Part shown: positions 42,001 through 52,214 of the stretch, one piece after another
Position numbering within the stretch: the stretch's first letter is position 1
Layout of the letters: every line of letters starts with the position of its first letter
NCBI GenBank assembly: GCA_006538405.1
Contig: BJKQ01000044.1
Span: forward strand, 1-64,000
DNA length: 64,000 bases
Source: Hansfordia pulvinata
Lineage: Eukaryota > Ascomycota > Sordariomycetes > Xylariales
Direction of reading: 5' to 3'
Program-made: the position numbers and the translations under genes
The notes under the pieces: model-generated
Database searches by the model: none
What the model was told of the DNA's origin: nothing
The model's input: the letters and a program-made list of their open reading frames with translations, nothing else

Positions 42001-44222
42001 TTTTCCGTTCTCCGTCCCGCTCTCCCCCCCTCCCTCGCGCCCCGGGGCGGGGGCGGTCCCTCTCTCTTCTTCTGTCTCCGGCTTCCTCTCTTTGTTTCCC
42101 CTTTCCTTGGTTCTTCTCTCCTCCCGTCCCGTCCCCTTTCCCCGCCCTCCTGTGCGCCCTGCCTTTCCCGCCCGGCTCCTTTTCTGGCGGTTCTGCCCCT
42201 CTCCCTCCCTTTCCCGCCCGGCTCCCGTTGTGCCCGCCTTGTCTTCCTTCTGGTGCCCTTTTTCCCCCCTCCTTCCCTTTTCTTTTCTCCTCTTCCTCTC
42301 CCTCCCCTTGCCGCGCTTCTCTGCCCCCGTCGTTTCTCCCCCCTCTTGTCCCTCCCCTTTCGCGCTTGCTGTTTCTCCGGGGCCGGCGCCCGCTCGCGCT
42401 CTGGCTCCTCCGCCCCCCCTTCGGTTCCGCTCCTTGGGGGGGGGGGTTCGCGCGTTTTCCCCTTCCTGTGTCGCCTGTCCCGCTCTTTCTTCTCCCCGTT
42501 CTTCCTGTTTCGTCGTTTTTCCCGCTGCCGCCCCCGCTCCCCTGGCTCTTTTTCCCTTTCTTCCCGGTCCCTCTGGTCTTTCTCTGTGCCCTCCTCCCTT
42601 CCCTCGTCCCCCTCTGTCGGTCGTTCTGTCGCTTTCCCCCGTCGCCTCTTCGCGTCTTCTCCTGTCCCTCGCTTCCTTCCTGCCCCTCGCGGGCGGGGTC
42701 CCCCCCCCGCCTCTTCCTGTTGCCTTCTTCCCCTCCGGCTCCCCTCCCTTTCGCCTTCCTCTTTTCGCTCTTTGTGCTCTCGCTCCTCTTCTGTCTCGCG
42801 CCCCCCTTTTTTGCCGTTTCCTCTCCCGCGTCTCCTCTCTTCCCCCCCTGGCCGCCCTTCTCGCGGCTCTGGGTGCCCCCTTCCGCCGCTGCTCTCGCCC
42901 TCTGCGTCCTGCTGCTCTTCCCCGCTCTCCCGCCCCTTTCGCTCCCTTGTCTGCCTCTCCCTCTCTGCCCTTCCCGTTGCCGTGCCTGCTCTCGCCCCCT
43001 CCTTCTCTGTCCTCCCCTGCTCTCCGCGCGGCTGCTCGTGCCTTCGGTCTTGCTCCCCGCTCTCTCGCCCCTTCTCTTTCCTTCCCCCGCTCCCCCTGTT
43101 TTCGGTCCCTCTCCTTTTCCCTTTCCCGCTCCCCCCCCCCTTGCCGCCCCTCCTGTCGGCCCGGTGCCCCTTGCCCGGCCTGGTTTCTTTCCCGCCGCCT
43201 TCCCCCCCTCCCTCTCGTGCTGGCTTCCCCGTTCCCCCCCTCTCCCCTCGTTGCGGTTCCTCCCGTCGCCCCTCCCCCCGTTCTCCTCTCTCCTTCTCTC
43301 GGTGCTGCCGCTCGCGTCTTCGGGTCCCGTCCGGCTCGTCTCTCTTTCTCTTTGCCCGCCCCTCGCCCTCCTCCTTTCCCGGTCTGTCTCTGTTTCCCTT
43401 CGTCTCCGTTTTGGCGCTTCCCCGGGCGGCGCTTTCGCTTGCGCCGCCCCTCCGCCTTCTCGCCCTCCGCTGGCGCTTGCGCCCCCCCCCGGCTGCCTTT
43501 GTGGCCGTTTCTCCGGGCCTCTGCTCTTCCCCTTTTCGCCGGTTTCCCCTCCCCCTCCTGCCCCGTGGTCTCCTCTTCTTCTTCTTCGGCTTCCTCCCTT
43601 TCTCCTTTCTCCTCGCTTTCTCTGGCTTCGCGTTCGCTCTCGCCTTTCTCCCCGCTCCCGTGTTTGTCGTTTTCTCTCGTCGTTCTCTCCCCGCTGGTTT
43701 CGCTCTTCCTTCCTTCCGCTTGTCTTCCTTTTCGGGCGCCCGCTTTCGCTTTCCCTCTTCCCTCCTTCTCTCGCCTTTTCCTTCTCGCTTTTCGTCCCCT
43801 CCCCTCCTGGCTGGGCTTGCTTCCGCCGGGCCCGGGCTTTTTGGTCGCGTCCCCGCTCTCCCTCCGCTCGTCGTTCTCCTTTCCGGGCGCCCGCTCGGCC
43901 TCGCCTTTCTTCCGCGGCTTGCCGCCCCCTTTTGTTTCCCTCCTTCGCTTCCCCCCGTCCCCCCCCGTTTTTTTCCCTTCTTCTCGCGTTCGGTTCTTTC
44001 CGGTCGGGGCGGTGCGCTTCCTCCTCTCGCCTCCTCGTTCCCCCCTCCGCCCCGGGCGGTGTTTCCTTCTTTTCTTCCTTCTTTTCTCCTTCTTGTTGCC
44101 CCGTTTCTCTCCCCGTCGCCGCCCGTTCTGGTTTCCTCCTGCTCCTTTTTGTTTTCTCTTCCGCTTTGTCGTTTCCCCCTCCCCGCGCGCCGCTTTCTCG
44201 CGTCGTCCTCTCCGCCTTTGGC

Positions 44223-44384
44223 CTTCCCCTTTCCTTCCCGCCCTTTCGTTCTTTTTTCGCTCTGTCCTTTTTTCCGCCTCTCTTTTTCCGTTCCTCCCCC
44301 TCTGTCTCTCTGGCTCGGCGCGGCCGCTCCGCCCCCCCGCTGTTTCTCTTGCCCTTTCGTCCTGCCCCTCTGTTTCCTTTGCCT
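44223..44384 (+). repeat. Duplicated segment, copy 2
   Basis: Near-identical to 40746-40912. Followed by T-rich, possibly coding sequence that does not match what follows copy 1. Confidence 0.85.
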
Positions 44385-45008
44385 CCCTCCTCCCCCCCCC
44401 CCTTCCCTGTTTTTCGCTTTCTCTCTTCTTGCTCCCGTTGCTCTTCTTCTCTTTTGCGCTTTTCCGGTTTTTTTGGTCCTTCTGTTCGCCCGTTTCTGCC
44501 CTTTCTTTTGCCTCCTCTTGTTTTCGCCTCTTTGGTTCTTGTCGGCGCCCGCTCGGTTCTTTGTTTCGTTTTGTCTTTTTTGTCCTTTTTTCCGTCGTCT
44601 CGTTGCCGCCGGGTCTGCCTCGGGCCCTGCTTTCCTTCCCCCCCGTTCCTGTTCCGCTCCTCCTCTTCCTCTTCCTCCTCCCCCTGTTCGTGTCCCGCCG
44701 CTGCCCCGCTCCGGGTTGCCCCGTTTCTCTCCCCCTCGGCTTTCCTCGCGGCCGTTTCGCTTCCTGTGCCGTCGTCGCGCTTGCTGTGCCTCCGTCCCCC
44801 CCCGTCTCCGTCGTCCCCTTCCCGCCCGCCCTTTCGCTCCGCCTCCTCGTCTGTTTTTCTCTCTCCCCTTTCCCGCGCGCTTGCGTCCCTTTCTCTGTCC
44901 GTCCGCTCTTCCTTCTCCGCTTTTGTGCTCCTGCTCGTCCCTCTCCGCGGTCCTCTGTCCCCCTTCCCTTCCTGCCTGCCTTTTCTGTTCCGTCTCGTTC
45001 CTGTTCTT

Positions 45009-45023
45009 TGTGTGTGTGTGTGT
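45009..45023. repeat. GT microsatellite
   Basis: Seven consecutive tg units; both letters are unaffected by the recoding. Confidence 0.8.
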
Positions 45024-45134
45024 CGGTCCCTCTCCTGCCCGCTCGCTTTCGTGTCTCTCCCCCTTTCTGTCCCCGGGGTGGTCGCCCCGTCTCTGCGCTT
45101 GCCCCTCCTGCCCTTTCGGTTCTCTCGGCTGGCC

Positions 45135-45200
45135 GCGCTTGCGGCTCTTTCCCCTTCCCTTCCCCTTCCCCGGTTCTGGTTCTGGTTCTGCCGCGTTTCC
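45135..45200 (+). repeat. GGTTCT-array element (R2)
   Basis: gcgcttgcggctc, cttccc units, then GGTTCT three times and gccgcg. Confidence 0.8.
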
Positions 45201-45208
45201 CCCCGGCT

Positions 45209-45229
45209 GGGGGGGGTCCCCCCCCCCCC
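45209..45229. repeat. G-run/T/C-run hairpin
   Basis: Eight G, T, twelve C directly behind an R2 array. Confidence 0.7.
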
Positions 45230-46224
45230 GCCTTTCTTCCGGCGGCCGGCCCCTCCCCCTCTTTTTCCGCCCTCGTCCTCTTTTCCCCCTCTTTCTCTTT
45301 CGGTCCCGTGTCGCTCCCTCTTGCCCTGTCCGTCTCTCTCTCCTGCTCCCTGTCCTTTTCGGTCTTCCGCCGCCCTTTTTTGCCTTCTTCGCTCCCTTTT
45401 CTCGCCGGTGGGTTCTCCGGGGGGCGGGTCGTCCGCCGGTGGGCTGGTGGCGCGGTTCCTTGTGCGGCGTCTCCTCCGGCTCCGCCCTCTGCTCTCCTGC
45501 CTTTCGCGCCGCCCGCCCCCTTCCGGGCCGCCCCTCTCCCGCCTCCTTCCCTCTTCCCTTTCGCCCGCGCTTGTCCCGCTTCCCTTTTTCGTTTCCTTTC
45601 GCCCGCCCTCGTCCCCGCCCTCGCTTCCCCTTCTTCCCCGCTTTCCTTCCGTGTGCCCCTTTCGCCTCCTTCTGTCGGGGCTCCCCTGGTCGGCCCCTCC
45701 CCCTTCCCCGCCCCCTCCTCCCCCCCCCGTCCGCTCTCGCTTTCGGCGTTTTCTTTTTCTCTGTCTGCTTCTTCCCTCGCTTGCGGCTGTTCTCTCGCCC
45801 GTTTTCGTCTCGCTCGTTTCCCGTTCGCTGCTTCTCTGGTTTTTGGCGTCGGCGCGCTTGCGGTTTCTCCCCCGGCTCCGTCGTCCCCCCCGCCCCCCCT
45901 CCGCTCTGCTCCTCTTCGGCGCCGGCGCGCTTGCTGTGCCGTCGTTCCCCCTCGCCCGCTCTCGTTCCCCCCCCCCCCCCCGTTCTTCTTCTGCGCTCCC
46001 TTCTTCGGGGGCTCCCGGCTTGTCGCTGGCCGGCGGTCCTCCTTGCCCTTCTTTGCCCTCCCCCGGGTTCGTTCGGTTTCTTCTTTTTTTTTTGTTTTTC
46101 CTCTCCCGCTCCTCCTTTCCCTCTTCCGCTCCCTCCCCGCTCTCCTCTTCCCCTTCCTTCCCCTCTCTCGTTTCTCGTCCCGCGGTTTTTCCTTTCCGGT
46201 CCCCCTTGCCTTCCTTTGTTTTCT

Positions 46225-47885
46225 TTTCGCTGCGTTTGGTGCTGGCTCTGCTTGCCCGCTGTCTCCCTGCTTGCCCCCTGCTCCTCGCCCGTTTCCTTTC
46301 CTCCCTCCCGGCTCTCCTCCCTGCGTCGCTTTTGCTTGCTGCTCCTTTGGCTCCCCCGCCCGCTCTGCTCTCCGCCCGCTCTCGCTCTGCCTTCTTTTCT
46401 TCCCGTGGTGTCCCGGTGCGTCTCGCCTTTCGGCCTCCCTTCCCGTCCGGGCCCGCTCCCTTCTCTCCCCCGGTGCCCCTGTCCGCCCCCCCCCTTTGCC
46501 TTTTCTTCCCTTCGCCGCTTTCCGCGGCTCTCCGCCTCTTCGTCGCGCTCCGTCGTTGTTCCCGTTCCTTCCTTCCCCGCTTTCCTTCTCGTCGTCGTCC
46601 CTGCCCGGTTGCTCGCCCCCCTGGGTCTGCCCCCCCCCGGGCCCGTGCGTCCCGCCGTGCGGCCTCTTGGTCCCTGGCCTCCCGGCTGCCCTGGTCCTTT
46701 CGCCGCCTGGCTCGTCTCTTCCCTCGTCCCCTCGCTCGCCCGGTTCCCGGCGTTTCTCCTCCGTCCTCCCTCCTTGCTGCCTCCCTCCCCTTCTTCTTGT
46801 CTTCTTGCTTCTGCCGCTCTCCCTCTTCTGCCTTGCCCCCTTCCGTGCCCGCCGTCGCGGTCCTCCGTCCGCGGCTCGTGTTCTTCCTCCTTCCTCGGTT
46901 TCCCGGGTCCTCCGCCGGTCCCCCGCTCTCCTCCGGGTCCGCTTTTCCTCGCGTTCTCTGTGCGGCGGTCGTCCCTGCGGTGTCGCGTCCCTCTTTGTTC
47001 CTCCTTCGGGCCTGGTCCTTGGCGCCGGCGCCCTCTTCTGTCCTCCCTGCCGTTCCCGGCCGCCGGCCCCGCGCCCCCCGGCTTCGCTCCCCTCGTCGTC
47101 TTTGCCGCCCCTGCTGCCTGCCCTCGCTCCGCTCTCCCTTTTTGTTTCTCCCTGCCCGTGCCCGCCTTCCCCCTCCCGCGTCCTGTGGCCCCGCCGGCCC
47201 TGCCTCCCTCGCCCGTTTCTGCCCCCGCCGTGCCGTCTGTTCTTTCCTTCGCTGCCCCCCGCCCCCCTTCCCCCCTTGCCTGTTCTCTGGCCCGGCCGGC
47301 GCGTGTCCGCTCTGTTCTGCCTCCTTTCCCCGGTTTTCCCTTCCGCCTCCCGCTCTCCCCGTGTTGCCCGGCTGTTTTCCGTTCCTGTTGTGCCCTTGCG
47401 GCTGCGTCCGTGTCCTTCCCGCCTCCCTGCCCTTTCTTTGTCCCTTCTTCCTCTCCCGTGTTCCTTTGCCCCCCTCGCTCGGTCCGGCTCCGCCGGCCTC
47501 CGCCCCGTCCTCCTGGCCTCCCTGTTGTGGGCTCTCGCCGTGCTGCCTCTCCCTCGCCCCCGCGCTGCGCTTCTGCGCGTTTGCGCTCCTCTCCCCCCTC
47601 GGCCCCCCTCCGCCCCTGGCTTGTCGTCTGCCCTTCGGCTGCCTGCCTCCGCCCTTGCTCGTCCTCGTGCCTCCCCCTGTCCCGGTGCCTTCCCCTTCGG
47701 CTTGGTCCTCCCCCTCGTCCCTGCTGCCCGGCGTTTTCGCCCTCCGTTTGCTTTTTTCTTCTCCGTCCGTCCCTGCCCGGCTTTCGCCTTCTCGTCGGCT
47801 TCCTCGTCTGCGCGGCTCTGCTTCGTGTTCCGTCGCCCTCCGGTTCGTGTCGCGGCCGTTGCCCGGGCCTCCTCCCCTTTTCCCT
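46225..47885 (+). rRNA. rns: Mitochondrial small subunit rRNA
   Basis: Scaffold of the mitoribosome small subunit. Recoded landmarks occur in order: 5' end AGTTTGGTGATGGCTCTGAT at about 46233; CGGTGAGTATCGC near 46413; the 530 loop GTGCCAGCAGTCGCGGTAAT at 46845; the 1350-1400 region TTGCTAGTAATCG followed by ATGTCACGGTG at 47655-47690; and GGTACTAACAACTCGTCA about 47703. Length of about 1.66 kb suits a fungal mitochondrial SSU. A GC-rich spacer element (46320-46385) interrupts the first variable region. Followed by trnY, as in many filamentous ascomycetes. The 3' end is approximate. Confidence 0.92.
46320..46385 (+). repeat. GC-rich element inserted in rns
   Basis: ttgctgctcctttggctccc block followed by gcccgctctgctctcc, the same blocks seen in spacers at 1798, 40640 and 54545. 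It sits between the rns 5' end and the CGGTGAGTA helix, so it is transcribed within the rRNA gene. Confidence 0.75.
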
Positions 47886-48676
47886 CCTCGCTTCTCTTTT
47901 TTTTCCCTCTCCCCCCCTTCTCGCTCGGTGCTCCCTCTTCCCCCTCGGCGGCTGCTCCTCTCTGGCTGTGTTGTGCTGTCGTCCCCCTCCGCTCTCCCGG
48001 TGTGTGCTCTCTTTCGGTTCCCTTGTGCGGCGCTCCCTCCCCCCGCTCCCGCCGGCGGCCGCTCCTCGCCCCGTGGCCGCTCTCCTGCCTTTCGCCTCCT
48101 CCCCTTCCCTCGTTCGGTTTTCGCTCGTTTCCTTCTCTCCTTCTTCCGTTTTCCTTCTTTTTCTGGTTCGCTTCCCGCCTCCGTTCTGCTTCCTTCTCTT
48201 TTCTCGCCCCCGTGCTCTGCCCCTCCCTCTTCCGCGGCTGTCCGCGTCCCTCTCCCTCCCCCCCCCTCTCTCTCTTTTCCTTCGCCCTTTCCGCTTCCCT
48301 TCCCCTCCGCCTTTCCCTTTCCCCTTTCCCTTCCCCTGTCCCCCGGCTCCGGTTCTCGTCCTGGCGCGTTTCCCCCGGTCCTGGCCCTGGTTTGGGTTTC
48401 GGTTCTGTCTCGTTTGTTGGTGCCTTCTCTTCCCGGCTCTCTCGGGCCGCTGTCCCCTCTCCTTTTTCGTCTCCCTTCCCCGTGCCTCTCGCCGGCGGTC
48501 TCCCCTCCCTTCCCTCCTCCCCCGTTCTGCCCGTCGCTGTCTGCCTTTTTCCGCCCCTTCCCCCTGTCCTTCTCCTTTCCCCGCCCCTCTCCCCCGTTCC
48601 CTCCCGGGTTGCCTTCTTCCTTTTCCGCGTCCCTGCTCCTTTCGGGGCTTCTCGTTTTTTTTTTTTGTTCCCTTTC
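47886..48676. other. rns-trnY spacer
   Basis: No gene seen. GC-rich block at 48010-48080, a degraded R2-like array (48296-48365) and T runs near 48655. Confidence 0.5.
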
Positions 48677-48762
48677 CGGCGCCTCCCTTTCTTGGCCCGC
48701 CGGGCTGCGCTGTCCCCTCCGTCGTTTCGTCGCCTTTCCGCGTTCGCCTCTCTTGTTTCCTC
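48677..48762 (+). tRNA. trnY: tRNA-Tyr(GUA)
   Basis: Class II cloverleaf, 86 nt. Acceptor 48677-48683 pairs with 48755-48761; D stem 48686-48689 / 48700-48703; anticodon stem 48705-48709 / 48717-48721 fully paired with loop C-T-G-T-A-A-A, so anticodon GUA; long variable arm of about 16 nt; T stem 48738-48742 / 48750-48754 with loop TTCGAAT. The long variable arm is expected for organellar tRNA-Tyr and agrees with the anticodon choice. Confidence 0.93.
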
Positions 48763-49468
48763 GTCTCCCCCGCCTCCGTCGGCTTTTTTTTTTCCTCCTT
48801 GGCCTTTTGCGTTTTCTTTCCTTTCCCCGCCGCTCTTTCGTTTTCTCGCGCGCGGGGGGGGGGCGGGGTTGCGTGTCCCGCTGTTCCCTCCCCCCCCCCG
48901 TTGGCGCTGCCCGTTTCCCCTTCGTCTCTCTCCCCGTCTCTCTCCCCGTCTTCCTCTCTGTGTCTCGCCTTTCCCCTTTTTCTTGTTTTCGTCGGCCCGC
49001 GGGCGGCGCTTGCCTGTTTCCCCTCCTCGTCGCCGGGGTCCCCCCGCCCCCTTGTCTCCCTCCGCCTCTCCGCCTTCTCGCCCTCCGCCCTCCCCTTCTC
49101 TCGTTCGCCCTCCGTGTCTCTCCGCCCGCTCTTTCGCCCTCGGCTTTCGCTGTCCCCCCTCTCTCTTTGTGCTTGCCCTCTCCCGCCCCCGCCCCGCCGG
49201 TTCCGGTGCCGGTTCCGGTTCCGGCTCCGCCCGCTCGCCCTTTCCGTCTTTCCTTTGTCTCTCCTCGCCGCGCCCGCTCCCCTGTTCTTCTTTCCTTTCT
49301 TTTTTTTTTTCGTTCCCCTCTTCCTCTTCGGCTTCCTCCCCCCCCCTTTTTTTTTTGTTCGTTCGGTTTGCTCCCTTCTCCTCTGGCCTTGTGTCCGGGG
49401 CGCCTGGCTGCGCGCTCGGGTCTCTTCCCCGCCTCCTCCCCCCTCCCCGTCCGCTCCCCGCTTCTTTC
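48763..49468. other. trnY-trnN spacer with GC-rich elements
   Basis: No gene. GC blocks at 48845-48915 and 48995-49090, an R1 array at 49175-49235 and T runs near 49300 and 49345. Confidence 0.5.
49175..49235 (+). repeat. GGTTCC-array element (R1)
   Basis: ctctcccgcccccgcccc arm, then GGTTCC/GGTGCC units and the ggctccgcccgctcg tail. Confidence 0.8.
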
Positions 49469-49539
49469 GTCTCTCTCGCTCCCTGGTCGCGCTTGCTCCT
49501 GTTCCTCTCCTGCTCGCTGTTCGCTTCCTCTTCGCGGCG
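49469..49539 (+). tRNA. trnN: tRNA-Asn(GUU)
   Basis: All four stems pair after recoding: acceptor 49469-49475 / 49532-49538, D stem GCTC/GAGC, anticodon stem 49494-49498 / 49506-49510, T stem 49515-49519 / 49527-49531. Anticodon loop is CTGTTAA with G, T, T unambiguous, so GUU. Discriminator is G, the expected base for Asn. 71 nt, no base missing. Confidence 0.96.
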
Positions 49540-49557
49540 TCCTCTCCTTCTCCCTCC

Positions 49558-49629
49558 GGGCTCTTCGCCTCGTGGTCCTGCGTCTGCCTTTTCCTCCTCT
49601 TTCTGTGCGTTCGCCTCTCTCCTCTCCTC
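49558..49629 (+). tRNA. trnK: tRNA-Lys(UUU)
   Basis: Only 18 bp after trnN. Acceptor 49558-49564 / 49622-49628 (one G-T pair), D stem 49567-49570 / 49578-49581 with AGTGGTA loop, anticodon stem 49583-49587 / 49595-49599 fully paired, loop CTTTTAA with three unambiguous T, so UUU. T stem has one T-T mismatch; T loop TTCGAAT. Confidence 0.93.
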
Positions 49630-49842
49630 CTTCCTTCTTCGGCGGCTTTCCCTCCGCCCTCGCTTTTTTCCGTGTGTTCTTCGCGGTGCGCTTGCCTCCC
49701 TTCCCTTTTTTCCCTCCCTCTCGTTCTTCCTTTTTGTGTGGGCTGGTCGCGCCGTTCCTTCTGCGGCTGCTCCGGCGGCTCCGCCCGCTCTGCTCTCCTG
49801 CCTTTCGCGTCGCCCGCCCCCCTCTCTCCGCCTTTCGCGCCC

Positions 49843-49861
49843 GGGGGGGGGGTCCCCCCCC
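49843..49861. repeat. G-run/T/C-run hairpin
   Basis: Ten G, T, seven C, then tccgctc. An almost identical copy lies at 51286-51303, each preceded by the block ctcctgcctttcgcg. Confidence 0.7.
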
Positions 49862-51174
49862 TCCGCTCTTGCCGGCCTTCCCTTTCTTTCCGCTCCCGGC
49901 CCTTTCCCCCTCGCTCGCCTCCTCTCGCTCTTCCGGTGCCCCTTTCCCCTTCTCCTTTTCGTCCTCTCCTTCCCCCGCCCTCTCCTCCTTTCGCGGGTGT
50001 CTGCGGTCCCGTCCCCCCTTTCCCGCTTTCTCCTTCCTCCCTCTTTCCCTCCCCGTCGGCCTCCCTCCCGCTCCTTCTTCTGTTCCCTTTCCTTGTTTCC
50101 TTGCTCGCGTTTCTCCTCTTTCGTCGCCTCCCTTCCTCCGGTCCTCTTTCCCCTCTTTCCTCTTTCCTCCTTCCTTCCCTTTTTTTTTTTCTTCTTCTCC
50201 TGCCCCTTCCCCCCGCGCCTTTCCCCCGTCGCGGCGGCGGCGGCGGTTCCCTTCCGCCTTCTCGCCCCCCCTCCCCGGCTTCGCCGCCTCCCCGCCCCCC
50301 CGCGCCCCGTGCTTCTCCTTTCCTGGTCCCTGGCTGTCTTCCCCCTCGCGTCTGTTGGTTCCCGTCCGCCTCGTCCCTTTCCCTGTCGCTTTTCTTCCGT
50401 GCTCGGTGCTCCCTTCTGCTTTGGTCTCCTTCCTTCTGTCCCGTCGTCCGGTCCGGCCGGCGGCTCCTCCTCTCCCCTCTCCTCCTTTCCCCCTTGCCCT
50501 CGTCGTGCTGTCTTTTTTCTCGTTCCGGTCTCTCCTCCCTCCCTCGCCTCCGTCCCTTCCTTGGTCGCGCGCTCCTTTGTCCCCGTCGTCGCTGTCGGTT
50601 CGCCTCCGCCCTGTTTCGTCTCCCGTTGGCCTTCCCTCCCGCGTCTCCCGCGCCCCCCTCGTCCCCCCGCGGGTGCTGGCGCGTTTCTGCCTCCCTCTGC
50701 CCCCTCTCCCCCCCTTTTTCCGCCTTTGTTTTTTCCGTCTCCCGGCCCCCTCTTGCTGTGCGCCGGCCCTTCCTCCCCGCTCCCCTTGCCCGCTCCCTCC
50801 TTTTTTCGTCTCCTTCCTCCGCGGTTCGGGCTCCCCCTTCCGGCGTTCGTGTCGGCGCTTGGTCTTTTGTCTGCTCCCTCTCTCGCTTCCCGGCGCGCTC
50901 TTTTCGTGCGGCGCTCGTCCCGCTCCCGTTCTCGCTTGCCCCTTCCGCCTCCCGTGCTCCTTTGTTTCTCTCTCCTCCCCTCCTCGCTTTCCTCCCTCCC
51001 CCCCGGGCGTCTTGCCCTCGGTCGGGCGCGTTGTTTGCTCCCCCTGTCTCTTCGCTCGGCGTGTTCGCGTCCCTTTGCTCCCGTTCTCTTTCTCCTCGCT
51101 CTCGCTTGGCTTGTTTTTCGGTGGCGGCCTTTTTTCGCTCCTTGCCCCCCTCCGCCTTCTCGCTCTTTTCCTTT

Positions 51175-51303
51175 TTGTGTGGGCTGGCCGCGCGGTTCCT
51201 TGTGCGGCTGCTCCTCCGGCTCCGCCCGCTCTGCTCTCCTGCCTTTCGCGCCGCCCGCCTCCCCTCTCTCCGCCTTTCGCGCGGGTGGGGGGGTCCCCCC
51301 CCC
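51175..51303 (+). repeat. Composite GC element, 130 bp
   Basis: gtgtgggctggccgcgcggttcc, then cggctccgcccgctctgctctcctgcctttcgcgccg, then a G-run/T/C-run hairpin. A near-copy occupies 49736-49861 in the same order, showing that the blocks move or duplicate as a unit. Confidence 0.8.
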
Positions 51304-51499
51304 CTCCGCTCTTTTTTCTGCGCCGCGCTTGCTTGCGCTCCCCTTCCCTCCCCCCCTTTTTTTTTCGCCCCCCTTCCGCGCTCCTCCTGCCCTTCCCCCC
51401 CCGCGTCTCCTTTCCTGGTCCCTCGGGCGCTTCCCCTCCCCTTTCTCTGTTCGCCTCCGCGTCCTCTTGCCTCCCTCTCTCCCTTTTCCGCTCCCGTTC

Positions 51500-51565
51500 G
51501 CGCTTGCGGCTCCTTCCCCTTCCCCTTCCCCTTCGGTTCTGGTTCTGGCTCTGGCCCGCCCCCTC
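51500..51565 (+). repeat. GGTTCT-array element (R2)
   Basis: gcgcttgcggctcc, four cttccc units, three GGTTCT-type units, GC tail. Confidence 0.8.
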
Positions 51566-52029
51566 GCGTTCGGTTTTCTTCCCCGCGTCGGGTCCCGCTC
51601 GCGTTTCCGTGCTGCCCGTGTCCCGCGTGCTCTTTTTCTCCCGGTGCGCGGCGCGTGGGCCCGCCCCCTCCCCCCCCTTCCCTCTTCCCCTCCCCCTCGT
51701 CCTTTTTTCCCTTCGGCTCTTTTGTGCCTTCCGGGCGGGTCTCGGTCGTCCCTTCCCCGTTTCTCCGGCCGCTGCTCCTGCCGCTCTTCTCGCTCTCGCT
51801 CTCTGTGCTTCTTTCTCTCTTCTCCTCTTCTGTCTCGCGTCTTTTTTTTTTCTCCGCCGTTTCCTCTTCCTTTCTCTCCGGCTTCTGTTTCCCCCGCCCC
51901 GGCGCGCTTGCCTGTTTCCCTTCCTCGGCGCCGCCTCCCTGCCTCCCCGGCCCGTGTTCTCGGTTCTTCTCCTTCCGTTTCCCCTTCTCCTGCTTTCGTC
52001 GCGGCGCGCTTGCCTCTCCGTGTGTCCCT

Positions 52030-52145
52030 CTCCCTCCCCGCGCCCGCCCCCGCCCCGCCGCCGCCCGCCCTTTGGGTTCCGGTTCCGGTCCCGGTTCCGG
52101 TTCCGGTTCCGGTTCTGGTTCCGGTTCCGGCTCCGCCCGCTCTGT
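52030..52145 (+). repeat. GGTTCC-array element (R1), longest copy
   Basis: gcccccgcccc arm of about five units, ttggg, nine GGTTCC-type units (one GGTTCT, one GGTCCC) and ggctccgcccgctctg. It ends 70 bp before nad6. Confidence 0.85.
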
Positions 52146-52214
52146 CTCCCGCTCGTTTCCGTTTCCTCCCTCCCGTTTTCCTCTTTCCCGGTTCCCCTTC
52201 TCCTCTCTCTCGCT

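Larger units (their letters stand above)
42001..46224. other. atp6-rns region, unresolved
   Basis: Should hold the rest of atp6. Seen: C-rich T-poor blocks at 42120-42350 and 42830-43330 (A-rich when recoded, possible intron ORFs), GC-rich elements at 42380-42440, 43420-43490, 44020-44060, 45050-45240, 45390-45560 and 45850-46050, a T-rich stretch 44400-44600 that is probably coding, and a GT microsatellite at 45009-45023. Confidence 0.4.
49630..52214. other. trnK-nad6 spacer
   Basis: No gene recognised in 2.6 kb. GC-rich elements at 49735-49870, 50270-50310, 51175-51310, 51500-51565, 51600-51670, 51900-52145. C-rich stretches at 49880-50120 and 50330-50800 could be A-rich reading frames. 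More tRNAs are expected in such regions; I did not find them. Confidence 0.4.
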
